From Candidatus Kuenenia stuttgartensis (GTDB taxonomy: Bacteria; Planctomycetota; Planctomycetia; Pirellulales; UBA1268), in assembly GCA_943332855.1 (NCBI GenBank), contig CALQRA010000015.1, positions 1 to 41,425 on the forward strand: DNA of 41,425 nt, written 5' to 3'. The notes under the pieces are model-generated. The model had not been told where the DNA came from, ran no database searches, and saw only the letters and a program-made list of their open reading frames with translations. Positions 1-7,756 of this stretch are shown in pieces. Numbering within the stretch: position 1 is the stretch's first letter; each line of letters opens with the position of its first letter. Made by a program: the position numbers and the translations under genes.

Positions 1-848
1 CCGCGGTCCGTCGGGCCGAGTCGCTCCGCGCGGAGGAGGCCAGCGAGGCGGCAGCGCTGCCGGCCTCCGACGTGGCCGGTCGCCGCAAGGCCGCCGAGCT
101 GATCCGCGAGCTCGGCTTCGCGCTCGAGAAGGCGAAGCTCACGGCGCTCGATGCGGACGAGGCCTTCGAGGATGCCCAGGAGACGCTCGGATTGCTGCTG
201 GGGGTGTCGCCGGGGCAGACGGTCGATCTCATCCCCCGCGGCGGGCTGCGGCCAGTCGCCCCGGAGCCCCCGCCGCTCGACGAGATGGTTCGGCTGGCGA
301 GCGGATGCCGCCCCGACGTCCGCGCCGTTCGGCTCGGCGTCGACCGAGCCCGGGCGGAGGTCAATCTCCAGCGCGCCAACCGGATCGACGATGTCTATCT
401 TTTCTACGACCCGATCACGGTCCAGGACAATGGCCCCATCCAGCGGCCCGACTCCCGATCGTGGGCGGTGGGGCTGACCTTCTCCCTGCCGGTCTTCAAC
501 CGCAACCAGGGAAACATTGCCCGCGCCCAGAGCAACGTCACCCAGACGCGCACGGAACTGGAATCGATGGAACGGCGCGTCGCCTCGGAGGTGAGGCTGG
601 CGGACCGGGAATACCACTACGCAAAGCGCGCTTTGGAGCGGATCGAGGCGGTGCTTCTCCCCCAATCGGATGCGCGGCTCCGCGAGGCCCAGGCGGACTT
701 CGAGGCGGGGGAGATCACGATCGATGATCTCCAGGAGCACTTCGAGGAGGCGGCTGCCATCTCCCAGAGTCATCGCGAGGCGCTCGTGCGCTACCGTCGC
801 AGCATGCTCGACGTCAATACGGCCGTGGGAATGCGCATCCTCCCCTGA
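1..848 (+). CDS. TolC-family outer membrane efflux protein (5' truncated)
   Basis: The reading frame is open from base 3 of the window to the TGA at 846-848, so the start lies upstream and about 281 C-terminal residues are visible. They show the helical architecture of outer membrane efflux proteins of RND or ABC tripartite pumps: long Ala/Glu/Arg-rich helices with heptad character, a LLGVSPGQ stretch typical of the first repeat, then the strand pair around GLTFSLPVFNRNQGNIARAQ, which matches the second beta/helix repeat of the OEP domain (PVFNRNQG is a common TolC-family turn). A last long helix ends near the stop. Such proteins form the outer membrane duct for metal, drug or other export; the substrate cannot be told because the partner pump genes are outside the window. 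Any lipoprotein or Sec signal would also be upstream. The family call is secure and the substrate is unknown. Confidence 0.85.
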   Translation, partial: AVRRAESLRAEEASEAAALPASDVAGRRKAAELIRELGFALEKAKLTALDADEAFEDAQETLGLLLGVSPGQTVDLIPRGGLRPVAPEPPPLDEMVRLASGCRPDVRAVRLGVDRARAEVNLQRANRIDDVYLFYDPITVQDNGPIQRPDSRSWAVGLTFSLPVFNRNQGNIARAQSNVTQTRTELESMERRVASEVRLADREYHYAKRALERIEAVLLPQSDARLREAQADFEAGEITIDDLQEHFEEAAAISQSHREALVRYRRSMLDVNTAVGMRILP

Positions 849-882
849 AGGCTTCATCGCAGCGGATCCGCGGTGGCCTCTG

Positions 883-914
883 GCGCCGGGAGGATTCGTG
901 AGTCTCCCGGGCGC
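883..914 (+). terminator. GC-rich hairpin after the efflux gene
   Basis: GCGCCGGGAG at 883-892 pairs with CTCCCGGGCGC at 904-914 (one bulged G), leaving an 11-base loop. It lies 35 bases after the stop of the TolC-type gene. No T-tract follows, so if it ends transcription it is not a classical intrinsic terminator. Reading it as a terminator or 3' stabiliser is inference. Confidence 0.35.
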
Positions 915-937
915 TGATTCCGTGGGAGGGAACCGGT

Positions 938-966
938 TTGCCGTCGCGGGGGGGAGAGGGTATTGT
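938..966 (+). promoter_or_regulatory. Possible sigma70-type promoter for the cyclase-like receptor gene
   Basis: TTGCCG at 938-943 and TATTGT at 961-966 each match the -35 and -10 consensus at four of six positions and are 17 bases apart. The -10 box ends 58 bases before the chosen ATG at 1025. It is the best match in this 176-base gap but remains a visual prediction. Confidence 0.3.
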
Positions 967-1024
967 CGGCAAATATTCCCTTTTCTCTCCTCCCGTCCCC
1001 CCCTGCCTTTTCCCGGAGCCCCGC

Positions 1025-3151
1025 ATGCTCGGCCTCGAACGGCTGGCCGTCCAGTCGCGGCTGATCTTGCTCCTGCTCGCCGTCAGCCTCGGATCGATCC
1101 TGGCGATCGGTTGGATCGGCTACCGGTCGGCCCGCGACACGATCACGTACGCCGTTCAGCAGCAGTTGCAAAGCGTCCGGCATTCGAAGACAACGGCGCT
1201 GGTCGACATGCTCAAGGGACTCCGCGACCAGGTCCTCTCGATCTCCGACGGGCGGATGGCCACCGACGGGATGGCGGGCTTCCGCCGCGGCTTTGCCGGC
1301 CTGGAAAGCGTCTCCCTGGAGCCGGAACAGGAGGAGGCGCTGCGGGCTTGGTACGACGAGGAGTTCATCCCCGAGCTCAAGTCCCATCTCGGCGGCGCGC
1401 CGATGGTCGAGCAGTATCTGCCGGCCGAGCCCCGTCAGCGCTACCTCCAATACCATTACCTCCTCCCCGAGCAAGCTCGTGCCGAGGCCGGTGGGGACCG
1501 GGCCTCGCCCCCCGCGGACGCCGACGATTCGGAATACGGAATCGTTCATCAGGCCGTCCGCGATCGGATGGCCCGGGCCGCGTCGCTGTTCGGCTACGAG
1601 GACATTCTCCTCATCGACGACGACACCCTCGAGATCGTCTATTCGCTGAGAAAGCGCCCCGACTACGCCACGAATCTGAGGACCGGGCCGTACGCCGGGA
1701 CGAATCTCGCCCGGGCTGCCGAAGCGCTCTCCCACGCGCGTGACAAGGACGCCTATCGGGTTGCCGACATTGAAGCCTATGTGCCCGATGCGGGGTTGCC
1801 GGTGGGGTTTGTCCTCTCGCCGATCTTCAATGGCCCGGAGATGATCGGGATCCTTGCTCTCGAATTTCCGGTCGACCGGATCGTCCGCATCACCACGGGG
1901 CGATACGAGTGGGAACGGGAGGGGATGGGGAAGACGGGCGAGTGCTATCTCGTCGGGCCCGATCTGATGATGCGGAGCCGGAGCCGATTCATGGTCGAAG
2001 ACCGGGAGAAGTTTATTGCCTCCCTGCGTCGTTCGTCGCTGCCGTCGACGACCGTCGACCAGATCGAGCGGCAGGGAAATGTGATCAATCAACTGCCGGT
2101 GCGCACCCCGGCTGCCGAGGAAGCGATCCGCGGCCGTGAGGGCTTGGCGATCATCGACGACTACCGCGGCGTCCCCGTGCTCTCTTCCTACGGCCCGCTC
2201 GACCTCGATTCGATTCGCTGGGGCGTGATTGCGGAGATGGACGTCGAAGAAGCCTATGCCCCGATCCGGGCCTATGCCCGGCATGCGCTCTTGGCGGCGA
2301 CCGGGCTGTCGCTGGGGACGGCGCTCCTGGCGCTGGTCGCCTCGTGGCTCCTCGTCCGGCCGCTGCGGCAGCTCACCGACGCCGCCCGCCGGATCGGTGC
2401 CGGTGAGGTAGGCGTCCACGTCGCCCTCGACTCGCGCGACGAGTTCGGGGATCTGGCGCGGACGTTCAACCAGATGTCGGAGAGCCTCCGCCAGCAGCGC
2501 CGCGAGCTCGAGGACAAGGCCCGAGAGAACCAGGAACTGCTCCTCAACATCCTCCCGGCGGCGGCGGTGGCCCAGCGGCGCGACGGCGACGAGAAGGCCA
2601 CGCGGGCGTTCGCCGACGTCACGGTCCTCGTGGCGGAGTTTGTCGGCCTCGACAGCGCGTCGGGCCCGGGCACGGAACGCCAGGCGATGGATCTCGTCAG
2701 CGACCTGATCGCTGCCTGCGACGAGGCGACCGAGCGCTGCGGCGTGGAGAAGGTGCGGGCGGTGGGGTCGGCCTATCTGGCCGTCTGCGGCCTGTCGCTC
2801 CCCCGGCCCGATCACGCTGCCCGAACGGTGCAATTTGGCCGTGATCTCTGCCGGATTGTTGCCCAATTCAACCGCCTCCACGGGACGGCCCTGTCGGTGT
2901 CGGTGGGAGTCAACTCAGGGCCCGTCGTCGGCGGCGTCGTGGGGCGGCAGAAGTTCCTCTACGACCTGTGGGGCGACACGGTGGCGATCGCGTCGCGTCT
3001 GGCGGCCCAGAACGGGCAGGCTGTCGTTGTGACCGAGCCGGTGCACGATCGGCTCGTCGACCTCTATGCCTTTGAGGGCCCGATCGACGTCGAGGTGCGC
3101 GGCAAGGGAATGGTGAAGACCTGGACGCTCCAGGATCGAGGGAAGCCATGA
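1025..3151 (+). CDS. Membrane receptor with periplasmic sensor, HAMP and degenerate class III cyclase domain
   Basis: The 708-residue protein starts at the ATG at 1025, directly before the first membrane helix; an upstream in-frame TTG at 938 would add 29 unlikely residues. Order: helix at about 12-32, a large periplasmic region of about 390 residues resembling a Cache-type sensor, helix at 421-445, HAMP linker at about 446-500, then a class III nucleotidyl cyclase homology domain from about 510 beginning with the typical LLLNILP stretch. K576 and D647 (YDLWGD), which normally select the base, and R658 are present. The two metal-binding Asp positions are E538 (VAEF) and S582 (AVGSAY), and the usual transition-state Asn is A654. 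By family knowledge the domain may therefore be inactive or altered. The stop overlaps the next start as ATGA, so the receptor and the nucleotide-domain channel are probably translated together. The ligand is unknown. Confidence 0.82.
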   Translation: MLGLERLAVQSRLILLLLAVSLGSILAIGWIGYRSARDTITYAVQQQLQSVRHSKTTALVDMLKGLRDQVLSISDGRMATDGMAGFRRGFAGLESVSLEPEQEEALRAWYDEEFIPELKSHLGGAPMVEQYLPAEPRQRYLQYHYLLPEQARAEAGGDRASPPADADDSEYGIVHQAVRDRMARAASLFGYEDILLIDDDTLEIVYSLRKRPDYATNLRTGPYAGTNLARAAEALSHARDKDAYRVADIEAYVPDAGLPVGFVLSPIFNGPEMIGILALEFPVDRIVRITTGRYEWEREGMGKTGECYLVGPDLMMRSRSRFMVEDREKFIASLRRSSLPSTTVDQIERQGNVINQLPVRTPAAEEAIRGREGLAIIDDYRGVPVLSSYGPLDLDSIRWGVIAEMDVEEAYAPIRAYARHALLAATGLSLGTALLALVASWLLVRPLRQLTDAARRIGAGEVGVHVALDSRDEFGDLARTFNQMSESLRQQRRELEDKARENQELLLNILPAAAVAQRRDGDEKATRAFADVTVLVAEFVGLDSASGPGTERQAMDLVSDLIAACDEATERCGVEKVRAVGSAYLAVCGLSLPRPDHAARTVQFGRDLCRIVAQFNRLHGTALSVSVGVNSGPVVGGVVGRQKFLYDLWGDTVAIASRLAAQNGQAVVVTEPVHDRLVDLYAFEGPIDVEVRGKGMVKTWTLQDRGKP

Positions 3152-4695
3152 ATGGCTCGGACGGCATGAACGGCTTGAGCAGCCTGTTCGGCCCCCTCCT
3201 CAAGTCGGATGTGCCACTCCTCCCCGCGGCGATCCTCGCCGTCGGCTTTCCGCTGGCGCTGCTGATCGCCACCGAGCTCCTCAATTCCGCAGCGCGGCGT
3301 GGCGCGGTGCTTGCCCCCACGCTCCGGGTGGTGCGCACGTTCGTCCTCCCCGCCCTGGCGGCGATGATGTTCGTCACCGAGATCTGGCGGCTCGCGCCCG
3401 AAGAAACGGCCTCCCGCGTGGTGCGGACGGTGTTTTGGGTGGCGCTCCTGTTTGGCCTCCTGACCCTCATCAACGACACCCTCTTCGGTGGCCGCCATCA
3501 GGTCACGAGGCGCGAGCGCGTCCCGAAGCTGTTCCGCGATCTCGCCCGCGTGGCGCTCGTCTCGATCGGCGCGGCGCTCATCTACCAGCATGTTTGGCAG
3601 CAGGAGATCGGCGGAGCCCTGACGGCCCTGGGGCTGGGGAGCATTGTCGTCGGCCTGGCGCTCCAGGAGCCGCTGGGCAACATCGTCTCCGGATTGATGC
3701 TCCTCCTCGAGCGGCCGCTGGCCATCGGTGACTGGATCATCGCCGACGGCACGACCGGCAAGGTGATCGAGATTAACTGGCGGAGCGTCCACATCGAGTC
3801 GATCCTCCACGAGATGCGGATCATCCCCAACGTCGTCCTCTACAAGACGTCGTTCAGCAACCTCTCCCGCCCCACCGCCTCCCGCACCGACACCTACGAC
3901 GTCGGCTTCTCCTACGACCATCCCCCCAACGACGTGAAGCGAGCGATGCTCGACATCCTCCGCTCGACTCCTGGGGTGATCGCCGATCCGGCGCCGGAGG
4001 TCCACACGCTCAATTACGGCGACTTCTCGATCACCTACCGGATGGTTTTCACCGTCGCCCGCCACGAGGATCTCCTCCCGGTGCGCGACGCGATCCTGTC
4101 GCGCGTGTGGTATGTCGCCAAACGGGAATCCCTCCAGATTCCGTTTCCGATCCAGATGCAATACCGGCCGTACGAATCCCCCTCGCCGCGGCAGCCGGGG
4201 GTCGCGGAGGTCCTCGACCGTTTTCCCCGCTACCGGCATGTCCGTGATGCGATGCTCGAATCCCTGGCGGGCAACCAGGCCGACGCGGTGGCTGCCGGGC
4301 GAGCGGCCCCGGCGCCGGATGCCAGGATCGTGACCTACGCGGCCGGTGAGGAGATCCATGCCCGGGGGGCCCCGGTCGATCGATTCGGACTCGTTGCCGA
4401 GGGGACCGTCGAGCTTCTGGCCCTCGATGCGGACGGCGCGGAGGTGGCGGTCGCGTCGCTCGGCCCGGGCGACTTTCATGGGGATGCGACGGTCTCCGCC
4501 GGACGTCCCAGCGACTTCCGCGTCGTCGCTCGCACCGACGTCGTCGAAGTGTCGATCGATTCGCAGACGGTGGCCACATGGCTCCAGGGATCGAGTGGCC
4601 TGGCGGCCGAGATCGGCGAAGCCTACGTCCAACGCCGCAAGGTGGCGCAGCGATACCGTCAACGGCCCGTTCCCACTGGCACCGATCCCGCCTGA
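3148..4695 (+). CDS. MscS-type channel with C-terminal cyclic-nucleotide-binding domain
   Basis: A 515-residue inner-membrane protein. Hydrophobic helices lie near residues 22-44, 58-80, 95-112 and 132-150. They are followed by the MscS pore helix and beta domain (LGLGSIVVGLALQEPLGNI, then the GDWI and GKV elements and the RIIPN loop). After the alpha/beta cytoplasmic domain, residues about 390-505 form a cyclic-nucleotide-binding fold (AAGEEI start, LVAEGTVEL strand, GPGDFHGD cassette). This is the bCNG layout, in which MscS channels are gated or tuned by a nucleotide. In the phosphate-binding cassette the Glu is D446 and the Arg that usually contacts the cyclic phosphate is S455, with R453 and R458 nearby. 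The ATG at 3148 overlaps the stop of the cyclase-like receptor, suggesting a functional pair. The gene converges on the ABC-F gene with 8 bases between stops. The channel call is strong; nucleotide binding is uncertain. Confidence 0.88.
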   Translation: MNGSDGMNGLSSLFGPLLKSDVPLLPAAILAVGFPLALLIATELLNSAARRGAVLAPTLRVVRTFVLPALAAMMFVTEIWRLAPEETASRVVRTVFWVALLFGLLTLINDTLFGGRHQVTRRERVPKLFRDLARVALVSIGAALIYQHVWQQEIGGALTALGLGSIVVGLALQEPLGNIVSGLMLLLERPLAIGDWIIADGTTGKVIEINWRSVHIESILHEMRIIPNVVLYKTSFSNLSRPTASRTDTYDVGFSYDHPPNDVKRAMLDILRSTPGVIADPAPEVHTLNYGDFSITYRMVFTVARHEDLLPVRDAILSRVWYVAKRESLQIPFPIQMQYRPYESPSPRQPGVAEVLDRFPRYRHVRDAMLESLAGNQADAVAAGRAAPAPDARIVTYAAGEEIHARGAPVDRFGLVAEGTVELLALDADGAEVAVASLGPGDFHGDATVSAGRPSDFRVVARTDVVEVSIDSQTVATWLQGSSGLAAEIGEAYVQRRKVAQRYRQRPVPTGTDPA

Positions 4696-4703
4696 GCAGC
4701 GTG

Positions 4704-6554
4704 TCAGGCCGGCTCCTCGAGCGTCCCCCAGCGGACAAACGCCGCGTCGAGCCGGGCTTGGAGGTCGTCGAGCCTGGTTTTGTCGCGGGCGAGGAGGTCG
4801 CCCGCCTGGCGGAAATAGTCGGCGGCCGCCATGGTCGCATGGAGCGCCGCCATTTCGGTCTCGAGCGTCTCGATGAGCCCCGGGAGTGCGGCGAGCTCCT
4901 GCTGCTCCTTGAAAGAGAGCTTGCGCTTGCGGGCGGCGGCATCGGTCGGGGCCGTCGCATTCCCCGCGACTGTTTGGGGCGGAGCTTTGGCCGGCTTGGT
5001 GTCGGCCGACTTCGCGGCGGCTTTCCGCTGCCTGATCCAGTCGGAATAGCCGCCGGCATATTCGACGACGTCGTGGCCGTCGTCGCCCGGCCTCGGCTCG
5101 AAGACGAGCGTGCTCGTGACGACGTTGTCGAGGAAGGCCCGGTCGTGGCTGACGACGAGGACCGTGCCGGCGAAGTCGACGAGTCGTTCCTCGAGGAGCT
5201 CGAGGGTCTCCGCATCGAGATCGTTGGTCGGCTCGTCGAGGACGATGCAGTTGGCCGGCTTGGCGAACAGCTTGGCGAGGAGGACGCGGTTGCGTTCGCC
5301 GCCGGAGAGGAAGCGGACGAGCGTCCGGGCCCGTTCGGGGGTGAAGAGGAAGTCCTGGAGGTAGCCCAGAACATGGCGCGACTGCCCGCCGACTTTCACC
5401 GTGTCATAGCCGTCGCCGATGTTGTCGGCAACGGTTTTCGTGTCGTCGAGTTGGTCGCGGAGCTGATCGAAGTAGGCGACCTGGACGTTCGTCCCCAGTC
5501 GGACGCGGCCGGCGTCGGCGGGGAGTTCGCCGAGGAGCACCCGCAGGAGCGTCGTCTTGCCAGCGCCGTTGGGGCCGATAATGCCGAGCCGGTCGCCGCG
5601 GGTGACGGTCGTCGTGACGTTGTGGAGGATCGTCCTCTCGCCGCGCGAGGCGGTCACCCCCTGGAGTGAGGCGACGAGCGTGCCGCTCCGCTCCGCCTCC
5701 TGGATGAGGAGATTGACCTTCCCGACGCGGTCGCGCCGGTCGCCCCGGTCCCGGCGCATCGCCTCGAGGGCCCTGACGCGCCCTTCGTTGCGCGTCCGCC
5801 TAGCCTTGATGCCGGTGCGGATCCAGACCTCCTCCTCGGCCAGCCGTTTGTCGAACAGGGCATTTTGCTTCTCTTCTGCGGCAAGGGCCTCGTCCTTACG
5901 GCGCAGGAAGGTGTCGTAGTCGCACGACCAGTCGAATACCCGGCCGCGATCGATCTCGAGGATCCGCGACGCCAGGCGGCGCAGAAACGCCCGGTCGTGG
6001 GTCACGAACAGGAGCGTCCCATCCCAGCGGCTCAAGAATTCCTCGAGCCAGGCGATGGCGTCGATGTCGAGATGATTCGTCGGCTCGTCGAGGAGGAGGA
6101 GATCGGGGCTGGCGACGAGGGCCCGGGCGAGGAGCACGCGCCGCTTCATGCCACTGGAGAGCGACTCAAAGGCGCGCTCGCCGTCGAGCTCCATTCTCGA
6201 GAGGATCTGGGCCACGGCATGGTCGCGCCGCCAGGCGGCATCGTGCTCGTCGTCGGCCCGCCGCGCCCCGGCGGCCTCCGACCATCCGGTGGCGACGACC
6301 TCCCGCACCAGGCCGACCATCTCCTGCGGCACATCCTGCTGGAGATACGAGACGACCGTGCCCGGCGCGAAGATCACCTCCCCGGAATCGGGAGCGAGAT
6401 CGCCACACAGCAGCCGCATGAACGACGTCTTGCCGGCGCCGTTGCGGCCGAGGAGGCCGATTCGCTGGCCGGCTTCGACATGACACTCGACGCCGTCGAG
6501 GAGCGGGGGACCACGGAAGCCGAGGTGGACGTCGCGGAGCGTGACGATGGGCAT
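4704..6554 (-). CDS. ABC-F family ATPase, Uup-like
   Basis: 616 residues with two ABC ATPase domains and no membrane segment, the hallmark of the ABC-F group of ribosome-associated or DNA-associated ATPases. The first domain has Walker A GRNGAGKTS, a signature LSSGMKRR and Walker B with DEPTNHLD. The second has GPNGAGKTT, LSGGERNR and DEPTNDLD. An inter-domain linker rich in charged residues corresponds to the P-site tRNA-interaction motif. The C-terminal 90 or so residues, after a Lys/Ala/Pro-rich hinge, are predicted coiled coil as in Uup. ABC-F proteins act at the ribosomal E site to relieve stalls; Uup is also linked to replication and transposon excision. The ATG at 6554 directly precedes the first beta strand. 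The gene stands alone on the minus strand, convergent with the channel gene. Confidence 0.9.
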   Translation of the reverse strand: MPIVTLRDVHLGFRGPPLLDGVECHVEAGQRIGLLGRNGAGKTSFMRLLCGDLAPDSGEVIFAPGTVVSYLQQDVPQEMVGLVREVVATGWSEAAGARRADDEHDAAWRRDHAVAQILSRMELDGERAFESLSSGMKRRVLLARALVASPDLLLLDEPTNHLDIDAIAWLEEFLSRWDGTLLFVTHDRAFLRRLASRILEIDRGRVFDWSCDYDTFLRRKDEALAAEEKQNALFDKRLAEEEVWIRTGIKARRTRNEGRVRALEAMRRDRGDRRDRVGKVNLLIQEAERSGTLVASLQGVTASRGERTILHNVTTTVTRGDRLGIIGPNGAGKTTLLRVLLGELPADAGRVRLGTNVQVAYFDQLRDQLDDTKTVADNIGDGYDTVKVGGQSRHVLGYLQDFLFTPERARTLVRFLSGGERNRVLLAKLFAKPANCIVLDEPTNDLDAETLELLEERLVDFAGTVLVVSHDRAFLDNVVTSTLVFEPRPGDDGHDVVEYAGGYSDWIRQRKAAAKSADTKPAKAPPQTVAGNATAPTDAAARKRKLSFKEQQELAALPGLIETLETEMAALHATMAAADYFRQAGDLLARDKTRLDDLQARLDAAFVRWGTLEEPA

Positions 6555-6603
6555 GGAAGGGAGCCGGGGTGACGGGGGGGAACAGATGCTTGCGGGGGGC
6601 CGG

Positions 6604-7575
6604 TCAGCCGCCGCCGGAGACCTTCATCGGCAGGGCGAAGACCTTGTCCTTCACCGTCACGAACAGCGTCTTCCGATCGGGGCCACCGAAGGTGATGTTC
6701 GACGGGGAATCGGGGAGGGGGATCGCGCCGATGATCGTGCCATCGGGGGCCCAGATCCGCACGAGTGGGGCCTTCGGCGTGCCGTAGAGATTGCCATGAT
6801 CGTCGATCGCGAAGCCGTCGCAGCCGTCGTCATTGAACTTCCGCCGTTCCCCGAGCCTGCCCGGCCCGAGCACCGGGAAGGCCCACGTCATCCCAGCTTT
6901 GCGATCGGTGACATAGAGCGTCAGCCCGTCGGGGGAGCCGACGATCCCGTTGGGGCGGGCGAAGCCGTCGGCGACTCGGCTGAAGGTCGTGCGATCAGGG
7001 GAGACAAAATAGACCGCCTCGGCGTCAAGCTCGGTGTCGGCCGGCGTCCGTTCGTAGGCCGGGTCAGTGAACCAGATGCCGTTGGTTGCATCGACCCACA
7101 GGTCGTTGGGGGCGTTGAACCGTTTTCCCTCGAAGCGTTCGGCGAGCGGCGTGATCGTCTTCGCCTGTGGGTCGATGGCAACGACGCGCCTCCCCTCCCC
7201 CATCTGGCAGGCCAGAAGGAGGCCGTTGCGGTCAAAGCAGAGGCCGTTGGTGTTCCCCGAGGGGGCGAGCCAGGTCTCGACCGTAAACGGCGGGCTGGTC
7301 GCAGGGCGATCCTGCGGCACGACCCAGCGGTAGATTTTTCCGGCTGGAATATCGCTGAAAAGAATGTTTCCCTCGGCGTCGGCGACCGGGCCCTCGGTGA
7401 ACTGAAAGCCGTCGGCGACGAGGACCGGCGTCGGGGTTTCCCCGGCGGCGAGACCGGCGACGAGATCGTGGAGGGCGTCGGCGGCCTGGGCGCTTGTCGG
7501 CAGCCAGCCGAGGATCACCCACGCCGCCAGAATCGCTGCCATGTGGCAGGGGCCGGAGCCGATGGAGCGGGGCAT
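6604..7575 (-). CDS. Secreted SMP-30/gluconolactonase-family lactonase
   Basis: About 323 residues. The ATG at 7575 is chosen because GGAG lies upstream and a Sec signal peptide follows (hydrophobic AAILAAWVILGWL, then SAQA before ADA); ATG at 7542 would also leave a signal peptide. The mature part is a six-bladed propeller of the SMP-30/gluconolactonase/LRE family: FTEGPVADAEGNILFSD at the first blade holds the metal-binding Glu, NDLWVD and PNGIV lie in the middle blades with the usual Asn ligand, and DGCDGFAIDDHGNLY carries the catalytic-site Asp. Such enzymes hydrolyse sugar lactones to the open acid in the periplasm or outside. The gene is divergent from the porin-like gene, compatible with joint control of uptake and breakdown of sugar derivatives. 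The physiological lactone is unknown. Confidence 0.88.
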   Translation of the reverse strand: MPRSIGSGPCHMAAILAAWVILGWLPTSAQAADALHDLVAGLAAGETPTPVLVADGFQFTEGPVADAEGNILFSDIPAGKIYRWVVPQDRPATSPPFTVETWLAPSGNTNGLCFDRNGLLLACQMGEGRRVVAIDPQAKTITPLAERFEGKRFNAPNDLWVDATNGIWFTDPAYERTPADTELDAEAVYFVSPDRTTFSRVADGFARPNGIVGSPDGLTLYVTDRKAGMTWAFPVLGPGRLGERRKFNDDGCDGFAIDDHGNLYGTPKAPLVRIWAPDGTIIGAIPLPDSPSNITFGGPDRKTLFVTVKDKVFALPMKVSGGG

Positions 7576-7756
7576 GGCGGAAGCGTCTCCAGGGCGAGCG
7601 GGCGGGGTGCAGAGAAGCGGGGAAGTATACGGAGGCTCGGGGTGAAGCTGCGAATGGCAGCCCCGCTTCCCTGGCTTGCCCCGGTGGAAAACTCTCCAGG
7701 ATCGGCACGGATTCTCCCGATCTCCAAGGAAAAGAGAGTCCCCGGCACGTTTCCTG

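Noticed and set aside
938..1024. Longer N-terminus of the cyclase-like receptor from an in-frame TTG at 938
   Set aside because: The extra 29 residues are Pro/Gly-rich and unlike a signal or helix, and TTG at 938 overlaps the best promoter match.
854..2881. Long antisense reading frame opposite the cyclase-like receptor
   Set aside because: Arg/Glu/Asp-rich shadow of a high-GC gene; the plus frame has clear domains.
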